A model generated the notes under the pieces. The model did no database searches and had not been told where the DNA came from. It was given only the letters and a program-made list of their open reading frames with translations. The position numbers and the translations under genes were made by a program. Below are positions 1 to 6,592 of a stretch of 17,554 bases of DNA, piece after piece. Each line of letters begins with the position of its first letter. The stretch's first letter is position 1. Origin of the DNA: VBDM01 sp035702665 (lineage in GTDB: Bacteria > Pseudomonadota > Gammaproteobacteria > Burkholderiales > SG8-39); NCBI GenBank assembly GCA_035702665.1, contig DASSQD010000039.1, positions 1 through 17,554 on the forward strand, in the 5' to 3' direction.

Positions 1-289
1 GCATCGCCTCGGCCTGGGGAATCGTGCGCGGAAAACCGTCGAACAGATAGCCGTTCCTGCAATCCACCTGTTTCAGGCGCTCCTTCACCAAGCCGATGAT
101 GATTTCGTCCGAGACCAGCTGTCCCGCGTCCATGACTTTCTTGGCGGCGACGCCCAGCGGCGTGCCCGCCTTTACCGCGGCGCGGAGCATGTCGCCGGTG
201 GAGATCTGCGGAATCCGGAAATGGTCCCGGATGAGCGCCGCCTGGGTCCCCTTGCCCGCCCCAGGCGGCCCGAGAAGGATGAGCCTCAT
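1..289 (-). CDS. adk: Adenylate kinase, 3' part cut by window edge
   Basis: Adenylate kinase interconverts ATP + AMP and 2 ADP in the cytoplasm. The reverse strand from an ATG at 289 reads MRLILLGPPGAGKGTQA, the classic N-terminal P-loop of the family. It continues with the ISTGDMLR AMP-binding segment and, close to the window edge, the FDGFPRT motif that holds the catalytic arginine region. About 96 codons are present of a protein that is normally a little over 210 residues, so only the N-terminal half is visible and the gene continues outside the window. It lies 52 bp downstream of kdsB on the same strand and is probably the distal gene of the exbB-to-adk run. No strong ribosome binding site precedes the ATG. 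Identification is firm. Confidence 0.95.
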   Translation of the reverse strand, partial: MRLILLGPPGAGKGTQAALIRDHFRIPQISTGDMLRAAVKAGTPLGVAAKKVMDAGQLVSDEIIIGLVKERLKQVDCRNGYLFDGFPRTIPQAEAM

Positions 290-309
290 TGTCTTCTTTG
301 AGTTCCCGC

Positions 310-331
310 GGGGAGCGTCGTGCGACGCCCC
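310..331 (-). other. Intercistronic stem-loop between kdsB and adk
   Basis: The kdsB-adk gap contains GGGG plus CGTCG arms facing CGACG plus CCCC with a 2-nt bulge, giving a GC-rich hairpin. No U-tract follows it in the minus-strand direction, so it does not look like a classical terminator. It could modulate expression or mRNA processing between the two genes; that role is inferred. Confidence 0.4.
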
Positions 332-341
332 GGCCACGAAG

Positions 342-1112
342 TTACCGTTTATGGCTGGCGCGGTCAAACAAGGCCCGGACGCGCTCCAGATCCTGCGGCG
401 TGTCCACGCCGGGCAGGGGCACGTCCTGACGCACGGCCACCGCGATGGCGTAGCCGTGCCACAGCGCGCGCAGCTGCTCCAGAGCCTCGAAGCGCTCGAG
501 TGGCGACACCGCAAGCCTGGGAAACACGCGCAGGAACTCGGCGCGGTAGGCGTAGATGCCGATGTGGCGATGGCACGGCATCTCCGCCGGCAGCTTCCTC
601 GACGCGGCGAAGGCGTCGCGGGCCCACGGGATCGGCGCCCGGCTGAAGTAGCGCGCGAGGCCCGCGTGATCCAGGACCACCTTGACGGTGTTGGGATCGA
701 AGAACTCCTCCGCATCCCGGATCGGATGGCAGGCCGTGGCGATGGCGGCCTCGGGCGTGTCGGCGAGCAGCGTCGCGACGGCGCGGATGAGGCCGGGCTC
801 GATCAGCGGCTCGTCGCCCTGAACGTTGACGACGACCGCCTTTGCCTCGAGCCCGAACCGCTCCGCCACCTCCGCGATCCGGTCGGTCCCCGTGCCGTGA
901 TCCGCGCGCGTCATGACGGCCTCGAACCCCGCGCGCTCGACCGCCTGAACGATGTCGCGATGGTCGGTTGCGACGCAGACCCGGTCCGCGCCGCTTTCGC
1001 GCGCGCGCTCGGCGACCCGCACCACCATGGGTTTCCCTCCGAGATCGGCGAGCGCCTTCCCCGGGAAGCGGGTGGAGGCCAGGCGCGCCGGAATGATGGC
1101 GGTGAAATGCAT
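342..1112 (-). CDS. kdsB: 3-deoxy-manno-octulosonate cytidylyltransferase (CMP-Kdo synthetase)
   Basis: KdsB activates Kdo with CTP to give CMP-Kdo, the donor for the inner core sugar of lipopolysaccharide, and acts in the cytoplasm. The 256-residue product has the family N-terminus IPARLASTRFPGKAL (residues about 8-22), the nucleotide-binding and substrate motif VNVQGDEPLI, and the YAYRAEFL segment toward the C-terminal half. Length is usual for the family. The ATG at 1112 was chosen because the conserved strand begins within a few residues (MHFTAIIPAR). The gene is 24 bp downstream of the Trm112-family gene and follows lpxK, a recurrent lipid A/Kdo gene grouping. A longer overlapping frame on this strand is a shadow. 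Confidence 0.96.
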   Translation of the reverse strand: MHFTAIIPARLASTRFPGKALADLGGKPMVVRVAERARESGADRVCVATDHRDIVQAVERAGFEAVMTRADHGTGTDRIAEVAERFGLEAKAVVVNVQGDEPLIEPGLIRAVATLLADTPEAAIATACHPIRDAEEFFDPNTVKVVLDHAGLARYFSRAPIPWARDAFAASRKLPAEMPCHRHIGIYAYRAEFLRVFPRLAVSPLERFEALEQLRALWHGYAIAVAVRQDVPLPGVDTPQDLERVRALFDRASHKR

Positions 1113-1136
1113 GCGGCAGGCGGAATTGTCCGCCTC

Positions 1137-1322
1137 TTATTCGCCCGCTTCCTCTTCGGGGGCGAGCCTTCTCGCCTCTTCCTCGAGCATCACCGGTATG
1201 TCGTCCCGGATCGGGAACGCGAGCCGGTCCGCCTTGCAGACCAGCTCGGCGTGCGCGGCGCGGTAGACGAGCGGCCCCTTGCATATCGGGCACACAAGGA
1301 TGTCAAGCAGGCGCGCGTCCAC
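1137..1322 (-). CDS. Trm112 family small zinc-ribbon protein (YcaR-like)
   Basis: This is a short protein of the Trm112/YcaR family. Eukaryotic Trm112 activates methyltransferases, whereas the bacterial role is not settled. From a GTG at 1322 the product is 61 residues: the conserved start is VDARLLDILVCPICKG, with a CxxC pair at residues 11 and 14, a further Cys in the LVCK segment, and the LAFPIRDDIPVMLEEEAR signature. An upstream in-frame ATG at 1385 would add 21 residues that do not resemble the family and lie inside lpxK, so the GTG start is preferred. The gene overlaps the lpxK end by 20 bp, which implies translational coupling, and is followed by kdsB, the usual neighbour in Gram-negative genomes. 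Confidence 0.88.
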   Translation of the reverse strand: MDARLLDILVCPICKGPLVYRAAHAELVCKADRLAFPIRDDIPVMLEEEARRLAPEEEAGE

Positions 1323-2289
1323 GAATGCGTTCCAGAATGAGCTCCGCAAGAGCCGGGTCGACTTCCGCCTCGACGCGCACGGCAACCAGATCGCGTCGGC
1401 CGAAGCGCCGACATTTTACCGCATCCTTCTCGGTCATCAGCACGAGGTCGCAGTCTGAAAACTGCAGATCCTCGGCCGCAAACGCGTGATGATCGGGAAA
1501 CGGGTGGGCCGAAAATGCGAGTCCCATGCGCGAGAGCGTGGCGAAGAAGCGCCCCGGGTTGCCTATGCCCGCGACGGCGTGCAGCCTCTTGCCGGCGAGC
1601 TCCGACGGCAGAAGGCGCACGGGCGCGTCCCCGACGCGGTACAGGCCGCTCGCGATCAGCCGCATGGCGAACTTCCCGCGTCCGGGCTCGCCGCGGTTCG
1701 CGACCGTCGCATCCACGCGGCGACTCTCGGGCTCGCGCAAAGGCCCCGCGGGCAGCAGCAGGCCGTTGCCGGCACCGCGCTCATCCTCGACCGCGATTTC
1801 GAAGTCGCGCCGCAACCGATAATGCTGAAGGCCGTCGTCGCAGAGAATCACGCTGCATTCAGGATGCGCGGCGACGAGCGCGCGGGCCGCCGCGACCCGG
1901 TCGGCGCCGACCCATACCGGACATCCGGACCGCTCGGCGAGGAGCACGGGCTCGTCGCCGGACCGCCGCGGGTCGTCCCCGGCCGCGACCGGTCGGGGCG
2001 AAGCGCTCGCGCCGCCGTATCCCCGGCTGAGGATCCCCGGCCGCAGTCCGCGTGCCCGCAGCGCCTCGACCAGCGCGAGAACCAGGGGGGTCTTTCCCGT
2101 GCCGCCGACGGTGAGATTGCCGACGACGATCACCGGAATCGCAGCGCGTGTCGAGCGCAGCACGCCGAGGCGAAACGCGAGGCGGCGCACGGCGACCGCA
2201 AGCCGAAAGACGAGGCTCAGGGGATACAGGAGCACCGAAAGTGGGCTCAGCCGATACCAGTGGCGGGCCGCGAACTCGGATTCCGTCAT
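1303..2289 (-). CDS. lpxK: Tetraacyldisaccharide 4'-kinase (lipid A 4'-kinase)
   Basis: LpxK phosphorylates the 4' position of the tetraacyl disaccharide precursor to form lipid IVA, at the inner face of the cytoplasmic membrane. The 328-residue product has an N-terminal amphipathic/hydrophobic stretch (about residues 18-35) for membrane association. The P-loop GNLTVGGTGKTP follows at residues 57-68, then SRGYGG near residue 88, the DDGLQH motif, and the HPFPDHHAF and MTEKDAVKC segments typical of the family. It starts 16 bp after exbD, and its 3' end overlaps the Trm112-family gene, so it is in the middle of the envelope operon. Length and motifs are complete. Confidence 0.97.
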   Translation of the reverse strand: MTESEFAARHWYRLSPLSVLLYPLSLVFRLAVAVRRLAFRLGVLRSTRAAIPVIVVGNLTVGGTGKTPLVLALVEALRARGLRPGILSRGYGGASASPRPVAAGDDPRRSGDEPVLLAERSGCPVWVGADRVAAARALVAAHPECSVILCDDGLQHYRLRRDFEIAVEDERGAGNGLLLPAGPLREPESRRVDATVANRGEPGRGKFAMRLIASGLYRVGDAPVRLLPSELAGKRLHAVAGIGNPGRFFATLSRMGLAFSAHPFPDHHAFAAEDLQFSDCDLVLMTEKDAVKCRRFGRRDLVAVRVEAEVDPALAELILERIRGRAPA

Positions 2290-2305
2290 GGGCGCGCGCG
2301 GCGCG

Positions 2306-2722
2306 TTACTTCGTCGTCTGCTCCACGGCGAACACCACCTGCCCGATGCCGGCCTGGCGCGCCGCGTCCATGACGCGAATCACCGACTGATGGGTGGCGT
2401 TGTTGTCGGCGTTGATGACCACGATCGCCTGCTTCATCCCGGCTGCGGCCCGCCTGAGATCGTCGGCGAGCTCGCCCACGTTGCGGAACTGGACCGGCCT
2501 GCGCTGGATCAGATACTGCCCGGCGGCGCTGATGACGACATCGATCTCGTTGGCGCGCTCGAGCTTCTTCTCGGCGTCGGCGCTCGGCAGGTTGATCTTG
2601 AGCTCGGCGTACTTGGCGTAAGTGGTCGTGAGCATCAGGAAAATGATGATCACGAGCAGCACGTCGATCATCGGGATGAGGTTGATCTCCGGGTCGTCCT
2701 TCGCGGTGCGCGCGAATCTCAT
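2306..2722 (-). CDS. exbD: Biopolymer transport protein ExbD/TolR family
   Basis: ExbD/TolR proteins pair with ExbB/TolQ to couple proton flow to TonB-dependent transport or envelope functions. The 138-residue product has a short cytoplasmic N-terminus, then NLIPMIDVLLVIIIFLML, a single membrane segment carrying the conserved proton-pathway aspartate (Asp20). A periplasmic domain follows. Its start overlaps the exbB stop by 4 bp (ATGA), which indicates translational coupling. No tonB or TonB-dependent receptor is visible here. The position ahead of lpxK, with no tol-pal genes, resembles the ExbB/ExbD pairs often found beside LPS genes, so the energised partner is unclear. TolR is the alternative name. 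Confidence 0.92.
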   Translation of the reverse strand: MRFARTAKDDPEINLIPMIDVLLVIIIFLMLTTTYAKYAELKINLPSADAEKKLERANEIDVVISAAGQYLIQRRPVQFRNVGELADDLRRAAAGMKQAIVVINADNNATHQSVIRVMDAARQAGIGQVVFAVEQTTK

Positions 2723-3354
2723 GACTCCACGTCCGGAGGCGCCTGGTGCTCGAGGCTCTCGGCGTGGACGACGTCCACGAGGCGCGCCGCCTGCAGCTCC
2801 ATCTCGACGACGAAGCTCTCGACCCGGCCGCGAAAGTGGCGGAAGAAGATCATCGCCGGGATGGCGATCACCAGCCCGAAGCCGGTGTTGTACAGCGCCA
2901 CGGAGATGCCGTGCGCCAGCTCAATGGGATTGGACCCGCTCGGGGACTGCGAGCCGAATATCTCGATCATGCCCACGACGGTGCCGAAGAGGCCCATCAG
3001 CGGACTGATCGTGGCGATGGTTCCCAACGTCGTCAGGAAGCGCTCGAGTTCGTGGGTCACGGCGCGCCCGGTCTCCTCGATGGCGTCCTTCATCACGTAG
3101 CGCGAGCTCCGATAGTTGCGCAGCCCCGAGGCCAGAACCTGGCCGAGCGGGGAGTCCTGGGAGAGGCGCTCGAGCATCTCGTCGCTGACGCCTTTCCTCT
3201 GGTAGGCGACCAGCACTTTCTCCAGCAGGCCGCTCGGGATGATCTTCTCCCGGCGAAGGATCATGAACCTTTCGATGATGAGGGCCACCGCGACGATCGA
3301 CACGGCGAGGAGGAAATAGATCGGCCAACCCGCCGCCTGGATGATGGCAAACAA
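2719..3354 (-). CDS. exbB: MotA/TolQ/ExbB proton channel family protein
   Basis: This is the inner-membrane proton channel component that works with ExbD. The 211-residue product has a hydrophobic segment near residues 5-28 (FAIIQAAGWPIYFLLAVSIV), a cytoplasmic loop, and two further membrane segments. These carry the family pattern around TLGTIATISPLMGLFGTVVGMI and ISVALYNTGFGLVIAIPAMIFF. The start is a TTG at 3354, preceded by GGAG with about 7 nt spacing, and no better ATG lies nearby. It is the first gene of the minus-strand run leading to adk and is divergent from xseA. A candidate promoter lies just upstream at 3385-3413, and a DnaA-box pair lies beyond that. Confidence 0.93.
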   Translation of the reverse strand: MFAIIQAAGWPIYFLLAVSIVAVALIIERFMILRREKIIPSGLLEKVLVAYQRKGVSDEMLERLSQDSPLGQVLASGLRNYRSSRYVMKDAIEETGRAVTHELERFLTTLGTIATISPLMGLFGTVVGMIEIFGSQSPSGSNPIELAHGISVALYNTGFGLVIAIPAMIFFRHFRGRVESFVVEMELQAARLVDVVHAESLEHQAPPDVES

Positions 3355-3384
3355 CAGCGATCTCCGGACAAAAAAATCGCGCCC

Positions 3385-3413
3385 ACTGTAGCCTGCGACC
3401 GCGAATTCGGCAA
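3385..3413 (-). promoter_or_regulatory. Candidate sigma-70 promoter for exbB operon
   Basis: On the minus strand TTGCCG (3408-3413) and TACAGT (3385-3390) are separated by 17 bp. Each matches four of six consensus positions. The predicted transcript would start about 25 bp before the exbB TTG, leaving room for the GGAG ribosome binding site. This is a prediction from sequence only. Confidence 0.45.
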
Positions 3414-3457
3414 GACGAGCAAATTCGAGAGCCGCTCGTGTCGGTTCGCAGCGCAGT

Positions 3458-3493
3458 CTTATCCACAGATATTGTGGATAAGGATGTGCATAG
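3458..3493. promoter_or_regulatory. Inverted pair of consensus DnaA boxes plus a weak third box
   Basis: TTATCCACA (3459-3467) and its exact reverse complement TGTGGATAA (3473-3481) flank a 5-bp spacer. Flanking C3458 and G3482 extend the palindrome to 10-bp arms. Both nonamers are perfect matches to the strong DnaA-box consensus. A third, one-mismatch box (TGTGCATAG, 3485-3493) follows immediately. The cluster lies in the divergent exbB/xseA intergenic region, upstream of both predicted promoters. DnaA-dependent regulation or DnaA titration is inferred from the sequence match. Confidence 0.65.
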
Positions 3494-3552
3494 CCACCCG
3501 CGCAGAGGCCTAAGTGAATCGCGACTAAGGCTTTTTGCTCCGTGATGAAATC

Positions 3553-3580
3553 TTGACCGCCGGTCCATTGGGTTTAGAAT
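3553..3580 (+). promoter_or_regulatory. Candidate sigma-70 promoter for xseA
   Basis: TTGACC (3553-3558) and TAGAAT (3575-3580) each match five of six consensus bases and are separated by 16 bp. The expected transcription start falls at about 3586-3588, essentially on the xseA ATG at 3588. This suggests a very short leader or a leaderless transcript, and no Shine-Dalgarno-like sequence is seen before the ATG. Confidence 0.6.
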
Positions 3581-3587
3581 CGGCGCC

Positions 3588-4904
3588 ATGCCCGAAGAAC
3601 GAGGACTGGCGCCGGCTTCCCTTCCTTCGGGTCCCCGGATTCTCACCGTTTCGGCGCTCGCCCGCAGCGTCCGGGACCTTCTGGAGCACCGCTATCCGCT
3701 CCTCTGGGTCACGGGCGAAATCTCCAACCTGACGCTTGCGAAATCGGGCCACGTCTACTTCGTTCTGAAGGACGAGCACGCGCAGCTGCGGTGCGTCATG
3801 TTCCGCTCGCGCCAGCAGCAGCTGGACTGGGAACCTCGGGACGGCATGCAGATCGAGGCGCAGGTTCTGGTGTCTCTGTACGAGGCTCGGGGCGAGTTCC
3901 AACTGAACGTCGAAACCATGCGGCGCGCGGGACAGGGGGCGAGGTTCGAGGCGTTCGTCCGGCTTCGCGACAGGCTCGAGAAGGAGGGTTTGTTCGATGC
4001 GGCGGCCAAGCGCCCGCTGCCCGCTCTTCCTCGCACGATAGGCGTGGTCACTTCGCGGGACGCGGCGGCGCTGCGGGACGTCCTCACGACGCTGGGGCGA
4101 CGCAACCCGTCGATCGCGGTCGTCCTCTACCCGGCATCGGTCCAGGGCCCCCGCGCGGCGGAGGATGTCGCCGCTGCGCTTCGCCGGGCCGGGCGGCGGG
4201 GCGAGTGCGACGTCCTCCTGCTGGTGCGCGGCGGAGGCAGCATCGAGGACCTGTGGACCTTCAACGAGGAGATCGTCGCCCGTGCCGTGCGCGCCTGCCC
4301 CATTCCGGTCGTGACGGGCATCGGCCACGAGACCGACTTCACCATCGCCGACTTCGCGGCAGACCGGCGCGCGCCGACGCCTACGGCGGCCGCGGAGCTG
4401 GTGAGCCCCGAGCGCCAGCGCCTTCTCGATGCGGTCGCAGCGCTCGCGCGGAAGATCGACGCCTCCGCCAGACGCGAGCTGGAGCGCCGCATGCTGCACG
4501 TGGATCAGCTTGCGCGGCGAGTGGTCCACCCCGGAGCCCGGCTGGCAGCGCAGGGCGAGGCGCTCGCCCGGCTTCGCCTCCGGATCGTGAGCGCGGCCGC
4601 CCGACTGCTCATCGACCGGCGCCCGGAGCACTTCCATTCACGGCTTCGTGCGGCGGTGCACGTCGCGCTCGAGCGCACGGCGTCGCGCTGCTCGCGCCTG
4701 GGCGCCGGTCTTTCCCATCTCGATCCCGCGAAGGTGCTGGAGCGCGGCTACGGCATCGTGCAGAAGGCCGACGGACGCATCGTGCGCGACAGCGCCGAGC
4801 TGGTCCTGGGCGAGGCAGTGACTCTGCGCCTGTCGCGGGGAACCGCGGGAGCGCGCATCGAGACGCGGGAGCTTGCAATCGGCCTTGCTTTGGACAGAGA
4901 ATGA
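3588..4904 (+). CDS. xseA: Exodeoxyribonuclease VII large subunit
   Basis: XseA, with the small subunit XseB, forms exonuclease VII, which degrades single-stranded DNA from both ends and acts in mismatch repair and DNA damage processing. The 438-residue product has an N-terminal OB-fold (about residues 20-120, including WVTGEISNLTLAKSGHVYF). The catalytic region carries RGGGSIEDLW at 214-223 and GIGHETDFTIADFAADRRAPTPTAAAE starting near 244. A helical stretch rich in Arg and Ala follows, then a C-terminal RGYGIV segment. Length is normal. The only plausible start is the ATG at 3588, which lies right after a strong -10 box. The small subunit gene is not in the window. The stop codon overlaps an ATG of the following small frame (ATGA). 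Confidence 0.96.
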   Translation: MPEERGLAPASLPSGPRILTVSALARSVRDLLEHRYPLLWVTGEISNLTLAKSGHVYFVLKDEHAQLRCVMFRSRQQQLDWEPRDGMQIEAQVLVSLYEARGEFQLNVETMRRAGQGARFEAFVRLRDRLEKEGLFDAAAKRPLPALPRTIGVVTSRDAAALRDVLTTLGRRNPSIAVVLYPASVQGPRAAEDVAAALRRAGRRGECDVLLLVRGGGSIEDLWTFNEEIVARAVRACPIPVVTGIGHETDFTIADFAADRRAPTPTAAAELVSPERQRLLDAVAALARKIDASARRELERRMLHVDQLARRVVHPGARLAAQGEALARLRLRIVSAAARLLIDRRPEHFHSRLRAAVHVALERTASRCSRLGAGLSHLDPAKVLERGYGIVQKADGRIVRDSAELVLGEAVTLRLSRGTAGARIETRELAIGLALDRE

Positions 4905-4930
4905 CGCCTCCGATCATCGGGAGAACCACT

Positions 4931-5029
4931 ATGAAGAATCCGCTTGATTCGCTCTGGGGCACGGTCATCAGCGGCCTGGTCCTGACGCTGGTCCTGCACA
5001 TGATTATCCGGCACGCTTTGGGAGGCTGA
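4931..5029 (+). CDS. 32-residue single-pass membrane peptide
   Basis: A short frame starts at an ATG at 4931, preceded by GGGAGA at suitable spacing, and ends one base before the ATG of the next gene. The product begins MKNPLDSLWGTVISGLVL and continues as one hydrophobic helix (about residues 9-25) ending in a short basic tail IIRHALGG. An earlier in-frame ATG at 4901 overlaps the xseA stop and would give 42 residues; the internal start is preferred for its ribosome binding site. Its stop region carries the GGAGG ribosome binding site for the downstream Urate_ox_N-type gene, which argues that the two are translated together. I do not recognise a family. It could be an accessory subunit of the neighbouring membrane protein, but this is inference. 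Confidence 0.6.
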   Translation: MKNPLDSLWGTVISGLVLTLVLHMIIRHALGG

Positions 5030-5030
5030 C

Positions 5031-5522
5031 ATGGACTGGGTACCCGCACTCTCCCGCTGGATCCACTTCATGGCAGGCGTGATGTGGATCGGCCTGCTCT
5101 ACTACTTCAACTTCGTCAACGTCGCGGCGGCCAAGGCGGCCGCGGCCGACGGCACGGGGGCCGGCATCTCCAAGCACGTCATGCCGCGCGCCTTGTTCTG
5201 GTTCCGCTGGGGGGCCGTGGTCACCTGGCTCGCCGGGGCGTCGCTGCTCTCGCGCCACTTCCTCGACGCTTTCCTCTTCCTCAACAAGGCGTACTACCCG
5301 ATCGGCGTCGGCGCGTGGCTCGGCACGTTCATGCTGTTCAACGTGTGGGTGCTGATATGGCCGAATCAGAAGAAGATTCTGGGGATCGTGTCGGCGAGCG
5401 ACGACGAGAAGAACAAGGCGCGCCGCGTCGCCTTCCTCGCGTCCCGGACCAACACCATGCTCTCCATGCCGATGCTCTACTTCATGGCGGCGGGCGCGCA
5501 CAGCGCGCTCTTCTTCGGCTAG
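5031..5522 (+). CDS. Stand-alone Urate_ox_N (PuuD N-terminal-like) membrane protein
   Basis: The 163-residue product looks like the membrane part of PuuD-type urate hydroxylase (Urate_ox_N domain) without the C-terminal cytochrome c domain. It has about four membrane segments (residues about 8-30, 53-75, 88-110 and 137-162). Recognisable patterns are RWIHFMAGVMWIG, NVWVLIWPNQKKILG and ASRTNTMLSMPMLYF, with His12 and His157 at membrane positions. The start is an ATG at 5031 with GGAGG just upstream. It follows the 32-residue membrane peptide by 1 bp and is closed by a strong terminator. No purine degradation genes are nearby, so a role in urate oxidation is doubtful. A heme-binding or electron transfer membrane protein of unknown function is a safer description. 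Confidence 0.75.
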   Translation: MDWVPALSRWIHFMAGVMWIGLLYYFNFVNVAAAKAAAADGTGAGISKHVMPRALFWFRWGAVVTWLAGASLLSRHFLDAFLFLNKAYYPIGVGAWLGTFMLFNVWVLIWPNQKKILGIVSASDDEKNKARRVAFLASRTNTMLSMPMLYFMAAGAHSALFFG

Positions 5523-5540
5523 AAGCGTCAGCCCGGGCAC

Positions 5541-5570
5541 GAAAGCGGACGGCAGGCCGTCCGCTTTTTC
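5541..5570 (+). terminator. Rho-independent terminator after the Urate_ox_N-type gene
   Basis: AAAGCGGACGGC (5542-5553) is fully complementary to GCCGTCCGCTTT (5556-5567), and the stem runs into a T-tract. It ends the plus-strand xseA-membrane peptide-Urate_ox_N run and separates it from the convergent DUF192 gene. Confidence 0.9.
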
Positions 5571-5591
5571 TTTCGCCCTTAAGCCGCGCGG

Positions 5592-6005
5592 CTAGCGCGA
5601 GGCGGGGGCCTTCGACACGCCGACGAGCGTCGCGCCGGGCTTGAGTCCTTTGGACGCAAACCAGCCGCCGGCCATCTCCAGCGCGAACTTGGCCGGCCCC
5701 GCGGCGCAATGGCTGTCTTCGGTCTGCGGCTGCATCTCCGAGATGCTGACGATCTTGCCCTGCGCGTCGAGAAACGCCACTGACAGCGGAATCAGCGTGT
5801 TCTTCATCCACATGCACGGCCGGTCGATCTGCGGAAACACGAACAGCATTCCCTCGTTCGGCCCGAGGTACTTGCGGAACATCAGGCCCTGGGCGCGCGA
5901 CTCGAAGGTATCGGCGACCTCGGCGTGGATCAGGTGGATCCCCGCGGTCAGCTCTACGGTCGGCAGCTGCGCGAGCGAAGCCGTCGCGGTGAGCGCGGCG
6001 GACAA
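5592..6005 (-). CDS. DUF192 family exported protein
   Basis: This is a member of the DUF192 family, small proteins of unknown function that are usually exported. The 137-residue frame from a TTG at 6005 has the family core: RAQGLMFRKYLGPNEGMLFVFPQ, PCMWMKNTLIPLSVAFLDAQG and the FALEMAGGWFASKGLKPG ending. The N-terminus is odd. Translating upstream of the TTG continues an open frame with a Lys followed by an Ala-rich hydrophobic stretch, so the TTG splits what looks like a complete signal peptide ending near ATASLAQ. A non-standard start such as the CTG at 6035 would restore it. The gene converges with the Urate_ox_N-type gene. The MXKDX-like gene upstream on the same strand is separated by a terminator. 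Confidence 0.85.
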   Translation of the reverse strand: MSAALTATASLAQLPTVELTAGIHLIHAEVADTFESRAQGLMFRKYLGPNEGMLFVFPQIDRPCMWMKNTLIPLSVAFLDAQGKIVSISEMQPQTEDSHCAAGPAKFALEMAGGWFASKGLKPGATLVGVSKAPASR

Positions 6006-6057
6006 TCCGGCGGCTGCGGTGGCGGGAATTTTCAGGGCGAGTTCTCGATCTTGAAAT

Positions 6058-6084
6058 AAAAAAGGCAGGGGGTTGAGCCCTGCC
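6058..6084 (-). terminator. Rho-independent terminator of the MXKDX-like gene
   Basis: On the minus strand GGCAGGG and CCCTGCC (6078-6084 and 6064-6070) form a 7-bp GC-rich stem with a 7-nt loop. The stem is followed by a run of six T (A-tract 6058-6063 on the plus strand). It lies about 20 bp after the stop of the small exported protein gene and insulates the DUF192 gene downstream. Confidence 0.88.
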
Positions 6085-6105
6085 CTGTCGTTCGCTCGAG
6101 GCGAA

Positions 6106-6300
6106 CTACTTCTTCATCTCGTCCTTCTTGGCGGCGTCCTTCTTGCTCTTCGAGGACTTCTTGGGCTTCTTGCTCTTGTCGCCCTTCTTCATTTCATCCT
6201 TCTTTTCCATCGGCTGGGCGCCGGTGTGCGATGCCGCAAGGGCAAAGCCGCTCGAAAGAGCGAACACCGCCGCGATCAGGATGGAGATCAGCTTCCTCAT
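6106..6300 (-). CDS. Small exported Lys-rich protein, MXKDX-repeat-like
   Basis: The 64-residue product has a clear Sec signal peptide (MRKLISILIAAVFALSSG, then a cleavage site near ALA-AS). The mature part is made almost only of Lys, Asp, Ser and Met, with KKDEMKKGDK-type units near both ends. This resembles the small pentapeptide MXKDX repeat proteins common in betaproteobacteria, whose function is unknown. The ATG at 6300 has a good ribosome binding site (GGAGAGGAA). It is a single-gene unit with its own terminator downstream. The mature chain is very basic and likely disordered in the periplasm. Metal, phosphate or nucleic-acid binding is possible but not shown by the sequence. Confidence 0.75.
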   Translation of the reverse strand: MRKLISILIAAVFALSSGFALAASHTGAQPMEKKDEMKKGDKSKKPKKSSKSKKDAAKKDEMKK

Positions 6301-6335
6301 GTTTTCCTCTCCGTGAAGTTAAGGAACAGGTTGTG

Positions 6336-6363
6336 ACCAGTCCTTGGCTTCAGGAACCAGTCC
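6336..6363. repeat. Direct repeat ACCAGTCC, two copies 20 bp apart
   Basis: ACCAGTCC occurs at 6336-6343 and again at 6356-6363, exactly two helical turns apart, in the upstream region of the MXKDX-like gene. This spacing would put two protein-binding sites on the same DNA face. It may be a regulator site or chance. Confidence 0.45.
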
Positions 6364-6592
6364 ACTCCAGTAACGCCCTGTCTGACTGAAGGTTGACAGG
6401 GAATCGTGATGCTACCTCTTTTTTTCATATTAATCAAAGAGCAGCTCACGATCCTCGCGGGGCCCTTCGGGTTCTTGGTAACGGGCGATTCTATTGCGCT
6501 AACCGGACGAACCGCGCTGTCCCGCAGAAGGCGGGAGGCAAGACAGCGCCTGGCCCAGCTCGGCCGGGCCGAAAACGAGGGGGGCCCTGCAA

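Noticed and set aside
96..1340. A 414-codon plus-strand frame over adk, kdsB and the Trm112-family gene
   Set aside because: Antisense shadow of three recognised genes.
3458..3493. A replication origin at the DnaA boxes
   Set aside because: Only two or three boxes are present, there is no AT-rich unwinding region or dnaA/dnaN/gidA neighbourhood, and the site sits between ordinary genes.
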